From Delphinapterus leucas (taxonomy: Eukaryota; Chordata; Mammalia; Artiodactyla; Monodontidae), in NCBI RefSeq assembly GCF_002288925.2, contig NW_022098021.1, positions 29,156,667 to 29,220,666 on the forward strand: a stretch of 64,000 nucleotides of DNA, written 5' to 3'. The notes below the pieces were generated by a model. The model was not told the origin of the DNA. It worked only from the letters and a program-made list of their open reading frames with translations, and did not search any database. The position numbers and the translations under genes are program-made. This document shows, one piece after another, positions 35,130 to 46,394 of the stretch. Positions within the stretch are counted from its first letter, which is position 1; the number at the start of each line of letters is the position of its first letter.

Positions 35130-36250
35130 AGTTCCCAGGGCTAATGAGATTACCTCCAGAGTCATAGTTATGTTAGATTGGAGCTGGATCACTGAATCCA
35201 AGTCATAGCAACACTAGAGGCTATTGCTGGGTCCACAGTGGGTTCTTCAGTTGACAGGTCTGTTACAGGGACTTGGGGATGTGTAGATCCTGTCTGGTGC
35301 TTGGGTAGATGTTACTGTCTCCAGGACCTTGTTCAGTAGAGTAGTGCTGGGACAAGGGTCTGCTTCAGGGTCTGTGGCTCGGTCTGCTAACAATGAGTCT
35401 GTTTACAGATGTGTGGGTGTGTGTGGTTTCTGCCGGGTCCCTGAGAAGGGTCCTGTTGGTTCACTGGTGAGTCCCTTGGAGGGCAGAACTATTCCCAGGC
35501 CATAGCTGAGAGGAGCTGGAGTTGAGTCCTAGCACTGCTTCAGGGTCCACAAGTGGGTTTGAGATCTAGGGATCTGGTTCTGGAGTCCCCACTGGGCATG
35601 TCTCCTACCAAGTCCCTGGGCAGGCAGTGCTGTTCCATGAGTGTGGATGGGAGGGCCTGGAGTCAAGTGATAGGGTCTGCAGTGAGACCTAGGTTGGTGA
35701 GCTTACCTCAGGGGGCACAGACAGGAGTGTCTCTTGTTGGGTGTCTATGAACTGCTATTGTACTGGGCTTGGGAGGGGTGGGAGCCAAGTCATAGCATTA
35801 TTTCAGTATCTCTGTCAGACAAAGTTTGGCTGGCCTACCACCCAGGGCTCTAATGCATGTCTCCTGCTGGGACCCTCAGTTGGCAGGACTGTTCATGATC
35901 TACTGTTGGGAGTGGCTGAAACCAAGTATAATGCCATTTTAGGAATTCTGGAGACAAAAGTGGTAGAGTATCCCACCAGGTCCCAGGGTTAATAGGACTG
36001 ATCATGGGCTATGGCTAGGAGGAGGTGGGTACAGTTATAGTCTGATCAAGGGCTGCCCCCAAGGGCTCTGGGACAGCTAAGAGAGGCTAGAGCCAGGTCA
36101 TGGATCACCTTAGGGTCCACAGCTGGGATGGAGTTCTATGGGCCTATTAAGTGGCACATGGGCAGCAGAACTCCTGTCGGGTCCCTTGGCATATTGTGCT
36201 GGCGGCACAACCAAAGCCAAACGGGACTGTAGCCAAGTCCTCAGAGATGG
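35130..36250 (-). repeat. Degenerate tandem units of about 130 bp in the L1-D 5' UTR
   Basis: The order 'tctcctgctggg', 'tccctgggNgggcagNactgttc', 'ggctNggagg', 'ggagccaagtcatag' and 'cttcagggtccaca' recurs. The first mark is at about 35601, 35730, 35860, 35969 and 36170, and the 'gagccaagtcatag' mark at about 35519, 35660, 35779, 35917, 36027, 36091 and 36230. Units are strongly diverged and some are shortened. Confidence 0.7.
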
Positions 36251-36490
36251 ACATGGAGCTGTTTCTGAGCCTGTAACTGAGACCATGGTTGGTGAGTCAG
36301 CCACGCTGGCACAGCCTAACTTCTCTAAATGGCCTCCTTGGCCTTGGACTCCACTAAGGTTTTACCTCCTTTTAACTGGATCCCAAAGGCCCCATTAAGG
36401 TATACTTGTCCATGGATGTCTATGAAATTATTGTTTCTAAGGGGAAACGTGAACAGGGCACCTCTTATTCCACAATCTTGTTGATTTTCC

Positions 36491-39235
36491 ACATATATTT
36501 TTAAGTCCATATCTGTGTGTTGAGCCCTTTAAATGGATCCCCTGTATATCTGTTTATATTATTTATTTTGGTCTTGGTTTCTTGGTAAGATATGTTGGTT
36601 TTTGGTTATTCCATGCCTAGTAGTTTTTGTAGATTACTGACTATTATGTATAAAATGGTATAAAGATAACTTGAGACTCTAGATGACATTATTTCTCTCT
36701 CAAGAGGATTTACTTTTCTTCTAGAAAGCAATTATGATAGGAAGCAATTCTTAATTAGAGTTCAGGGTTAATGATCTAAAACTGAACTTTGGTCTTTATG
36801 TTGGTTGATCTATTTTATTCTATTTCAATGTACTTTACTTCTAGGGCAGAGCTCTCTGAAAGCTTTAGATATTTAATAGGGTACCTCCTTCTTGGCAAGC
36901 TTAAACTTGGATATTTATCCAAAGTTGTAGTTGAGGAATGCTCTGGTCAGCTTTTTATCCTTTTATCCACCACTGTCTCCTGCTTCTTTCTACTCACCAC
37001 ATTTGTAAATGAGAAAAGATATCTTGTATGTTATATTTGATTCTCCAGGCTCCTCCTCACTTCAGTAACTTAGATGCACAAATGTTTCTGTCGTGGAAGT
37101 TTTGCGATGGCTTAAAACAGTAAATTTTTTCTTATTGTTCTCTGCTGAGTGTTAGTTTTAAAGAAGTTGCTTCAGCATTGTTGAAAGCAGAATCCCTTAC
37201 AACAGTGTTATGCATCCTTTTGAGATAACTTAACCTTCATACTTTATGTTAACCATCTAGAGCGTACCACTTTAATTTAATATTTTAATAAGTATATATC
37301 TCTAAACAACTAAGTTGGACTCATTCATCATAGAGTCAACAAATGTTCAGATTTCTTAATGCTTCAGATAATAATTTTAATATACACTAAAAGTTATTTT
37401 AAAACAATGCCTATAACATAATATAAATATATATCTATACATATCTATAATATAAATTTCTATTTTATATAATAATTTTACATCATGACTTCTGGCAGTT
37501 AACTTAAAAATTGAAATATTGTTGCTATATATAAGATAGAAACACCTAGCTACTCTTCCCTGTCATTTCACCACCATGGGTCCTCTCTCTTTTGTTTAAG
37601 AAAAGCTAAAGGGAGGCAATTAAATGAGATTTTTGAGGTTGTGTAAGGGTGTATTTCACAAAGACATCACCAAAATACCATGACAGAAATATTTGTGAGC
37701 CTAAATTATTGAAGTCAAATTAGTGACTTCTATACAGAAAGGGAGCCTAGAGAACTGAGTGTGATAGCATCTCTTCTCCCATTCAAAAATTTGGTGATTA
37801 GAAAGAAATTGAAAAGAGTGGGACCAGAAAATGTGGAATTAGTCATTTGTCTGGACCCAATGATGTTTTAAAGGGAAAAAATGCAATAAATTTTTCTACT
37901 TTCTATCTATTCTTCATTTTCAAGCTGCAATATCAGTGATAGTATATAGGACATGCAATTTAATGATATAATATTAACAATGATAAATGAAAGCATGACC
38001 CAGAGGAGAAGCAAAATGCTGAGGGCTGATTTCAGCTACTCAAAGAGTTGTTATGGGGGTTGACTTCAAATGCTCTGCAGATAAAGAACAAGGTCTAAAA
38101 TACTAGCGATAAATACTGACTGAAAGTATTGCCTTTAAGAAAATAATTATTGCTAGTTAATATATGACTGTATTTTCAACAGAAAAAATGTAACAAAATT
38201 GCATTAATTGGTGTAAGGATTATTTAGGTAACATTGGGTAAATTTATTTACTACTTGTTTAATTTCAAGCAAGTATCATTGAAGTTATTACAGCGAATAT
38301 GTAAACATATTATAACTTCTGTGCAGAGGACAAATTGTGATAAATGTGCACACTATAGAACTTTAAAACAGATGGTGATCTTTTAATCACACTGATTTAT
38401 AAGCTTACCAACTTAAAATTCCATTTTATTTTAAATTCTGGAAATACAGGTTAAAGTAATTAATTAAAAATTCTATTTTAAAATGAAATTTGAACATATT
38501 AGATTTCTAATGACTGGTTCCATAAAGAGATCTGAAGAGTAATCTTACGTGTTTACTAAAAATAGTACTATCTTAATCAATTGGCACTATTTAAGTACAC
38601 CTGAATATTTAAAAAGATACATTTTGGTCATAACACATAATTCATAATTCATATAATTCAATATATAAATAAATTCTTATGTTAGAATTGTGGAAGTTTC
38701 TCGAAAGGTCTAGACATAAATGTCAAACTATCTGTTTTTAAATACTGACAGTAAAGTCACTTTGACCTGGAAAACTAAGAATGTCTATGAGTAAAAACTA
38801 CTTTAATTAAGTGGAATAATGCTCTGTTATTTGTCAAATTGTTTTAATAAATTATCAAGCATTATGTTAAACACAGGCTTAAGTTAGAAAATTTGTCCTA
38901 AGCAACTGTGAAGAGTTGTCATGTTACAATCATTGTCCATATATTCTTTAGATATTTTTATATATATATATATTATTTAGATATATTTCTCAGACCACAT
39001 GAGAATAAATCAGTCTTTATCAAAAGCTTAGTTTATAAAATAGAATTTCTTTCCACTAATTTAGAAATAATTTTTAAATTTCAAGTCAATAATTTTGTTG
39101 AATTAGTACTTTGAGCTCAAAAATAAATTCAATGTATTTGAATTGGTATCTCCTCCCTTTTGACATTACCCATTTTCATTTATTTCTTCTTATTTCTATA
39201 GAATACACTTTCTTCCATTTGCTTCTAATGTGTAA
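36491..39235. other. AT-rich sequence without recognised features
   Basis: About 2.7 kb with no gene or repeat that I can name. A (TA)n-rich patch is at 38955-38972 and AT-rich runs are near 37415-37475. Confidence 0.45.
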
Positions 39236-39852
39236 TGATATTTATGTTTAATGGTTTTTAAAGACAATCTTTAGAGCAGTTTTAATCCTGCAACTTAATT
39301 GAGAGGGAAATACAGAGATTTTTCCATCTATCTCCTGCCCTAATACATGCATAGCCTCCTCCATTATCAACATCATTCACCAGAATGGTACATCTTTTAC
39401 CAAAAATTAATCTACATAGACACATCATAACCACATTTTGTAGTTTACAAAAGAGTTAACTTGAGGGTTTGTACATTCTATGGGTTTGGACAAATGTATA
39501 ATGATATGTATCCATCAATTTAATATCACACAGAGTATTTTTATTGCCTTAAAAATTTTCTGTACTCTATTTATCCCCCCTCCCCAATCCTGGCAACTAC
39601 TGATTTTTTATTGTCTTCATAGTTTTGCCTATTCCAGAATGTCATATGGTTAGAATTATATAGTATTTAGCCATTTCATATTGGTCTATTTCACTTAGTT
39701 ATATGGATTTAATGATCCTCCATGTCTTTTCTTGGTTTGACAGCTCCTTTCTTTTTAGTGTTCAATAATATTCCATTGTCTGGATGTACCAAAGTTTATT
39801 TATCTGTTCATCTACTGAAGGACATCTTGGTTGTTTCCAAGTTTTGGCAATT

Positions 39853-39894
39853 AAGAACAAAGGTGCCAAAAAAAAAAAAAAAGAACAAAGGTGC
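39853..39894 (+). mobile_element. Poly(A)-only retro-insertion with 14-bp target-site duplication
   Basis: AAGAACAAAGGTGC occurs at 39853-39866 and again at 39881-39894. Only one C and 13 A bases lie between (39867-39880). The duplication begins in a TT|AAGA context, close to the L1 endonuclease preference. The L1-E sequence continues undisturbed on both sides, so the duplication plus A run is an addition. Confidence 0.75.
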
Positions 39895-40484
39895 TATAAA
39901 CATCTGTTTGAAGGCTTTTGTGTGGACAAAGCTTTCTATTCCTTTGGGTAAATAACAAGGAGCATGATTTGTGGATCATATGGTAGGAGTATGTTAAATT
40001 TTGTAACAAACCATCAAAATGTCTTCCAAAGTGGCAGTGTCGGTTTGCATTTCCACCAGCAATGTATGAAAATTTATGAAATGTATGAAAACCAGCATTT
40101 GGTGTTTTCATTGTTTCAGATTTTGGCCATTCCAGCAGTTTGTATAATGGTATCTCATTGTTGTTTTAATTTGCATTTTTATTATGACATATGATATGGA
40201 ATATCTTTTTATATGCTTATTTGCCACTGTATATCTTCTTTGGTGAAATGACGGTTAAGGTCTTTGGTCCTTTTTTCAATTGGGTTGTTGTTTTCTTATT
40301 GTTGAGTTTTCAGAGTTCTTTGTCTGTTTTGGATAATACTTCTTCATCAGATTTGTCTTTTGCAAATATTTTCTGTTCTGTGCTGTGTCTTCTTATTCTC
40401 TTGACATTGTATTTCACAGAGCAGAAGTTTTTAATTTTAATTAAGTCCAGCTTAGCAATTACTTATTATTGATATTGTATCAAG

Positions 40485-40496
40485 AAAGGAATTACC
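40485..40496. repeat. Left target-site duplication of SINE-4
   Basis: AAAGGAATTACC pairs with AAAGGTATTACC at 40832-40843 (11 of 12). Confidence 0.85.
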
Positions 40497-40831
40497 GGGA
40501 CTTCCCTGGTCGTGCAGTGGTTAAGAATCCTCCTGCCGATCCAGGGGACATGGGTTCGATCCCTGGTCCAAAAAGATCCCACATGCCACGGAGCAACAAA
40601 CTACTGAACCTGTGCTCTAGAGTCTGAGGACCACAACTACTGAGCCAGTGTGCCACAGCTACAGAAGCCTGTGTTCCTAGAGCCTGTGCTTTGTAATAAG
40701 AGAAGCCACCGCAATGAGAAGTAAGTGCACCGCAAATGAAGAGTAGCCCCCACTTGCTGCAACTAGAGAAAGCCTGTGTGCAGTAAAGAAAACACAATGC
40801 AGCCAAAAATAAATAAATAAAGTTATTTAAA
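40497..40831 (+). mobile_element. SINE-4: long CHR-type SINE, nested in L1-E
   Basis: Plus-strand long-form tRNA-derived SINE. The head 'gggacttccctggtcgtgcag' is followed by an A box and an intact B-box-like 'gggttcgatccc' (40552-40563), then 'gatcccacatgccacgg', repeated 'accacaactactgagcc/ccacagctac' units, 'cccacttgctgcaactagag', 'caatgcagccaaaaat', and an (AAAT)n-type tail. It is older than the short-form SINEs, judged by divergence. Confidence 0.93.
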
Positions 40832-41679
40832 AAAGGTATTACCATAATCAAGGTCATCTAGGTTTTCTCTTCTTATCCTTCAGGAATTTTATAATTTTGC
40901 ATTTTACATTTAGGTCTATCATTTATTTTGAGTTAATTTTTGTCAAGTGTGTAAGGTCTGTCTGTGTCTAGAGTTCAGCACCATGTATTGAAGAGACTAT
41001 TTTTGCTCCATTATATTGCATGTTTTCCTTTATTTATGATCAGTTGATTCTATGTAGGGGAGCCTATTTCTGGGCTCTTTATTATGTTCCACTGATCTAT
41101 TTTTTCACCAATACCATACCCTGTTGTTTACTGTAGCTTTATATTAAGTGTTGAAGTCAGGTAATGTCAGCCCTCCTTTTGTCAGTTCAACAAAGAAGAA
41201 CTTTGTTCTTCTCCTTTAATATTTTGTTTGGCTATTCGGGGTCTTTTTCTTCTCCATATAAATTTTAGAATTAGTTTACTGATATCTATTATATAGCTTG
41301 TTGAGATTTTGGTTGGGATTCCCTTGAATATACAAATAAACTTGGGAAGAACTGACATCTTGACAGTATGGAGTCTTCCTATCCATAATATCTCTTCATT
41401 TATTTATTTAAATTGTGTTCATCTCATCAGAGTTTTTTCTCATAGAGGTGTTGTACATATTTGGCTAGATTTGTGTCTAAATATTTCATTTCTGGGGTGC
41501 TAATGTAAATAGTGTTTTGTTTTTAATTTGCTCATTGTTGATATATAGTAAAACAGTTGAATTTTAAATTTATTTTAATATTATTTGTGCCTTCTCAACA
41601 TTAGGTAGAGAGGCCAACATGTTAACATAATGTAAAGGAAACTCCATGATTAGCTTTTAAGTTTTAGTATTTTCCATGG

Positions 41680-42060
41680 TACAAATTATTTATTGCCTTG
41701 CCACCAACCACCCCTAAACTTAGTATCTCAAAACATTAACCAATTATGTGGCTCGTAATTGTGAGAATCTGTAGTTGGTATTGTACTATATTAGATGGAT
41801 CATCTACTGATCTCAGTTGAGTTCACTTATACAAATATTTATATACAAGTTAAGCTGACAGAAAAAGGAAGAAAATTCAATTGTCTAGAAGTTAGCTGGC
41901 CCTTGGGTGGGAGGATTTGGATAACTGGGCCATTGTCTTCAATCAGTTTGGTTCTGGTTTTTGCACATATTAGTAGTTTGTACTAAGAACAGTATAAGAG
42001 AGGACAAACAACTTCTCCTCACATCACAATCGTTAATATTATGCTGACCAAAACTAGTTA
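41680..42060 (+). mobile_element. Possible ancient LTR fragment (MaLR-like)
   Basis: 'ctaaacttagtatctcaaaac', 'tgtggctcgtaattgtgag', 'ctgatctcagttgagttcac' and 'ctcctcacatcacaat' resemble a common, very old mammalian LTR-type repeat. The resemblance is weak. Confidence 0.35.
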
Positions 42061-42149
42061 CATAACTGATCTCAGAAAGGAAATTGAATGTCACAAATAA
42101 CAAGTATTTGAAGAGAATCTGTGACCATATTTGCTATCACCTCCATGCT

Positions 42150-42285
42150 TGGTTTCTCTGTATCTATACTTCCTTATCTGCAAACTGAAATTATTAGCAA
42201 AGCTTCTGTATAAAGTTCTTATGAGGCTTCAGTTAATCAATATTTTAAGTACTTAGAACAAAGCCTAGCAAAGATTAAGACTCAT
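42150..42285 (+). mobile_element. MIR SINE 3' half
   Basis: 'ttccttatctgcaaactgaaattatt', 'ttcttatgaggcttcagttaatc' and 'agtacttagaacaaagcctagca' follow MIR's 3' half in order. Confidence 0.7.
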
Positions 42286-42474
42286 ATTTTTTTGTTATTA
42301 TTATTGATATTTTTGCTAAATAAATATATTCACCAAGATAATATAAGTCCCATGATGATAAATACCATACTGTACTTGCACAAATTTAAATAAAATTAGT
42401 GTCTCCTATCACCTACATGGAATATGAGTAATCTGTAAATAAGCTTTCTATGAATAAATTAATTTATTAAAGTG

Positions 42475-43140
42475 ACATCACTTCATTCTGCTCTCTTTCC
42501 AAACGATAACTGAGGAGTCTGGTTTCTTGTTAAAGACCTATGTGTGATATTTTAGGTTTGACTGTAGGCAACTATGAAGGCTTTACCTGTCAGGCCTCAC
42601 AGGGGAAAATTACCCTCCCCACACCAGACTTGGTGCATTGCCAATGCATTGCAGTATCTGAAGAGAGTTGAAATCAAGGTCTCATCCCCCTCTCTCCAGC
42701 CCTGCTCTTATGCATTATTTTTTTTTCTAGCTCTGGTGCATTTCGTTTGGGGGTCTCCATTAGAACCTTAGGCAGAGGACTTTCTCAGAAGCCTTTGTTG
42801 ACATCATCTTATTGGAGGGAGGAGGCAAACTTGAAGACACTTTTCTCCACTCTGACTCACTACTCAGCACTTTTCCCACTCCTAGCTCTTCCCTGCCACC
42901 CCTTGCCCCCACGGTTCGTAAAATTGCAACTGCAGAAGCCTTCGACTCAGGGCTCCCTGGCAACAAGACAACATCTGCATCTAAGCTCAACAACCTGACC
43001 TAGTGTGTGGGGAGGCAGGTGGGGGTGTGGGGAGTAGCCAATTTCTCCAGTTTAACCCTTGCTTAATCACTGTAAGTGATTAAAGACTTGACTGTTACTT
43101 TCACTTTTGGCCTGTTGCTTTTACAACTCTTGACAGAGAG
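42475..43140. other. GC-richer unexplained block
   Basis: This part stands out from its AT-rich surroundings. It has C-rich plus-strand runs ('caccccttgcccccacgg') and G-rich ones ('ggggaggcaggtgggggtgtgg'). Frames of 62-83 codons open on both strands at 42574-43003, without recognisable motifs. I see neither splice-flanked exon structure nor a named repeat. It may be an ancient LTR, a regulatory element or part of a processed transcript. Confidence 0.4.
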
Positions 43141-43349
43141 CTGAGCTGACAGGTATCAGAGTAGCCAATTAAAACAATAAATTGGTGTATTATATATAAT
43201 TAGACCAAGCATAAATGAAAAAAAGCATGGTAAAATAATTGTGAATTATGGAACCACTATTTTTGTGAGCTTAGTCAGTAAAGCCCTGTCTAAGGAGGTA
43301 ATGTCAGAAACTCATTATATATTATACACTAATTGATTTATTTGTTTAC

Positions 43350-43480
43350 TTTCTGTCTCCCCACTCTGACTGCAAGTAACATGTGGAAAGGGATTTTGTC
43401 TTTTTCTGAGTTGTACCCCCCAGGTCTAGAAGAGGGTCAGGTATTATATGTACCCTCTATAAATGTATATTCACTCTATT
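43350..43480 (+). mobile_element. L2 LINE 3' end
   Basis: 'tccccactctgactgcaag', 'gtggaaagggattttgtctttt' and 'ccaggtctagaagagggtcagg' follow the L2 3' terminal order ('...actgtaagctccatgagggcaggga... agcacctagaacagtgcctgg'). Confidence 0.6.
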
Positions 43481-43531
43481 AATGATGGATATTTTGTATT
43501 ATCTGTATTATGTAGCTCAATATAATGTTTG

Positions 43532-43578
43532 TTATATATTTGTGGAATTATGTTCTTTATATATTTGTGGAATTATGT
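43532..43578. repeat. 25-bp tandem duplication
   Basis: TTATATATTTGTGGAATTATGT starts at 43532 and again at 43557. A shorter echo ('attatgtggaattatgg') follows at 43590. Confidence 0.9.
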
Positions 43579-44078
43579 CCATTATGTTCATTATGTGGAA
43601 TTATGGCAAAATATATCCACTGCGATGTACTAATGTGTTAGATATCTAACACTGCAAGTAAGATATACTAAACTAATGGCAGAACAATTTACATTCGATG
43701 TTTTTTGACCTTATCCTGCAAAATAGTTGATATATCTTCCTGGTATTTAATGACTATTTATTTGCAGTGAGACATTTTCTTCATTCCAAACTAATTACTA
43801 TGATTTATCCTTGTCCACATTTTGTACTCTTATGATGCTCTTACAGTGGTCTTTGTTTTGGGCAGGATAAATAAATCTATGAAATATTCGACTTTTCAAT
43901 ATATGAAGGTAGCCATTTGGGGATATTTTCAATAACAGAGTACACCAGTAAGTATGGAATATTTAGATATGGTTTAAATTTTAAAAACTTTACTAGTGGT
44001 GCTATTTTTCATCAGAATAATGGAGGAAAAAACATGTCCCCCAAGCAAACAAATTTAAGCAGTTGATTTTCTGGCTGT

Positions 44079-44115
44079 GTGTCTGTGTGTGTGTGCACAT
44101 AATCATGCATGTGTG
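44079..44115. repeat. (TG)n microsatellite
   Basis: A GT-rich run with an interrupted (TG)n stretch. Confidence 0.85.
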
Positions 44116-44343
44116 TCTATGTTTACTTTGGAAAATGTTAGTTGGTGGGGAGGTCAGAAGACTTGGAACAGAGAAAGGACCAAAAGAAACATTTCAATGC
44201 TAGCATTTTAAGACCTTTGAGAAATCTCGCAATTTTGATATATATCCTGTGTTTCTAAGGAGTGTAATGGCCTCAAGGATTTAATAGGATCATTAAGCTT
44301 CATTACTTTTCTCTTTTTCTTACTTCTGAACTGTAAGAGACTA

Positions 44344-44489
44344 CAGTTACTGGAGGAAAGTACCTTCTACTGAATATTGGGTTGGCCATAAAGTTCATTT
44401 GGGTTTTTCCATAAGATGTTATGAAAAAGCCCAAACAAACTTTTTGGCCAACCCAACATTTAGTAGAAGGTACTTTCCTCCAGTAACTG
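44344..44489. repeat. 146-bp near-perfect palindrome centred on a MITE
   Basis: The inverted repeat runs from CAGTTACTGG (44344) to CCAGTAACTG (ending at 44489), with its centre between 44416 and 44417. The inner 80 bp is a mariner-type MITE. The outer 33 bases on each side pair with 31 of 33 matches. A pure (AT)n run starts right at the right edge (44489-44507). As RNA or extruded DNA it would form a hairpin with about 73-base arms. Confidence 0.95.
44377..44456. mobile_element. Mariner-type MITE (80-bp palindrome), miR-2284/2285-like
   Basis: An 80-bp element starting TTGGGTTGGCC and ending GGCCAACCCAA, with arms matching at 34 of 40 positions. A TA lies just outside at 44375-44376, as expected for a Tc1/mariner target. 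It looks like the cetartiodactyl mariner-derived MITE group, from which I recall the bovine miR-2284/miR-2285 microRNA families arise. Arm words 'aaagttcatttgggttttt' and 'aaacaaactttttgg' resemble those miRNAs. Expression here is unknown. Confidence 0.8.
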
Positions 44490-44507
44490 ATATATATATA
44501 TATATAC

Positions 44508-45360
44508 TATATTCTCCATTCACACACATTCCAAGTTCATTGTTTGTTCATCTATTTTTTTCCTCTCCATTTAACTTCCATGTCCTGGAAGTTAAATGTA
44601 CAGCAGGGACCTTTCATTTGTTATTTGGTTAAATGGCAAATCTTCTGCAACATCATGTTTAATGGCATTAATTTCAGCTTTACTTAGCAAGTTTCCTTTC
44701 ATGATGGCTTGTCTCCAACCTGTTATATTTTTTTCATTTATTTAATCTAGTTGTCAACTCAGGATATTTGTTAATAATTTGCTAGAATATTTTCTGTCTC
44801 TATATGATTGTAATATTTTCTGATTGAATACCTCTTCTAAGACAGCAATCTTATGTTTAAAAATTCCAATTACTAGGATATTTTAGGTATAAAATTCTGA
44901 TGATTGCACTTCTTGCACCTGCCAAAACAATTTAACCACTTACATTAAAGTGTTCTCATTCTCATTGCACAATTTTACAATATATTATTTGTGGAGTTTC
45001 TAAGTAATTGGGTAAACAATGAATCCCATCCTTAGGTTTGTTTGACACTTCTGAAAGATACATCAACCTTCCCCATGGCTATCTTTATCATTTTATTTGA
45101 GTTATTGTTGTACAGAATTCTCTAATCACTTGCCTACATAGGCATGGGAGAAAATATATAGGCAAATATAATATAATAATGTATAGTTTTGGAAAGTTTA
45201 TTATCTGTAAAACATGAGTATACATAGTACTTAAAGTGTATTAATTAATTTATTTAGCCTCAGGCTTCTGAATAAGTTCGATATGTATGTTATCATTAAA
45301 AATATATACTACCTAACACTAAGTTCTCATTCCTCATATATTATATTTATACATATTTCA
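44508..45360. other. AT-rich sequence without recognised features
   Basis: No gene or named repeat seen. Confidence 0.45.
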
Positions 45361-45421
45361 TAAGATATACATATGTGTATATATATATATAATATATAAT
45401 ATATATAATATATATATATAA
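45361..45421. repeat. (TA)n-rich low-complexity tract
   Basis: Alternating 'tatatata' and 'aatatataat' units. Confidence 0.95.
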
Positions 45422-45775
45422 CAAACTACTGATCCATGAACAGAGTTGATGAGTCTCAAAAGCTTTATGATAAAAGAAAGATGGCAGATACAAAATAGTA
45501 TATTCTATGTGATTCTATTTCCGTAAAATGCAAACTAAACTATACTGACAAAAGAAGATCAATGCATGACTGAGATCAGAGATGGAAGGAGGAATGGATT
45601 GCCAGTGGTCATAAAGAACTTCTTTATAAAGAAGGAATAAAAATGATCTGTAACTTGATTATGGTAGTAAATTTGATGAATGTGTACAAATATTAAAACT
45701 CATCAAGTTGTACATTTTAAATTATTGCTTGTTATTTTCACTGTAGGTAAGCTATTATTCAACATATTTCATAAG
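45421..45775 (+). mobile_element. Old L1 3' end, plus strand
   Basis: 'acaaactactgatccatgaac', 'gatgagtctcaaaagctttatg', 'tatgtgattctatttccgta', 'aactcatcaagttgtacatttt' and 'tttcactgtaggtaagct' match the terminal segment of old mammalian L1 elements. Confidence 0.7.
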
Positions 45776-46009
45776 GTATATACCCGTTGATGAATACAGC
45801 TTGATTTTTTTTTTGAGGAAATGAACATTCTAAATAAACCTTAAATCTCCACTTTACCAATCCCACTAACTTATTCTACTACAAGTCACAATTATATCTT
45901 CTTTGGATAATAATATCCTCACTGTTCTCAATACATCCACTCCTACTCAGTATCAAAGATTTTTCATACAGAGGTAAGATAATCCAAATTGATGATGCCT
46001 GTCTTGTTT

Positions 46010-46350
46010 TTAAAATATGAAATATATTTTCTGAGAATCCAGAGTAAATTCCAAAATTCCTACCATGGCCTGAAGGACCATGAATCTTCTGGTAAGCACA
46101 GAACTTTCCAGCCTAAACTGTTTTCCTCTTCCCACACCAAGCTACACAGTCATTATTTAATGTTATTCAAATATACCAGGTCCCTCTCCACTCAGGGTCT
46201 ATATCTAAATTCTCATACATTGCACTGTGATTCCTCCATCTCTACCCAGAAATGAGATTAATGGCTCACTGGTTATCACCCTGGAATGATTTGAATCTCT
46301 CTCATGACTCTGGACACTTTTCTGCTATAGTACTTACCATGCTGGATGCT
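46010..46350 (+). mobile_element. L2 LINE fragment
   Basis: 'gtaaattccaaaattcctaccatggcctgaaggacc' (in shorter words: 'taccatggcctgaagg'), 'ggctcactggttatcaccc' and 'gtacttaccatg' follow the order of the L2 3' region. Confidence 0.55.
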
Positions 46351-46394
46351 AATTGAACCTCTGTTGTGTCATTATCTCTTTTATTTTATTACAT

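Larger units (their letters stand above)
34285..36490 (-). mobile_element. L1-D: 5' part of an old LINE-1, inverted, with nested SINE
   Basis: Minus-strand L1 that keeps only ORF1 remnants (about 34285-35040, interrupted by SINE-3) and the 5' UTR (about 35050-36490). ORF1 is recognisable from coiled-coil-region words on the reverse strand, such as 'gtttgctgattgttttatc', 'attttcagttctgtctttg' and 'tctatttctttattgaac'. The 5' UTR is built of degenerate repeats. The 5' end lies near 36485 ('tccacaatcttgttgatt'). ORF2 and the 3' end are missing. The SINE inside shows that the L1 was there first. Confidence 0.75.
39236..41575 (-). mobile_element. L1-E: old LINE-1 3' half, inverted, with two nested insertions
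   Basis: Minus-strand L1. From the left it shows the 3' UTR ('tagagcagttttaatcctg', 'ctattccagaatgtcatatgg'), the C-terminal ORF2 region ('caataatattccattgtc', 'tatttatctgttcatctac') and the later reverse-transcriptase region ('tgaagagactatttttgc', 'cataccctgttgtttactg'), ending near 41575. No open frame of significance remains. A poly(A)-only insertion at 39867-39880 and SINE-4 at 40497-40831 interrupt it, so both are younger. Confidence 0.85.
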
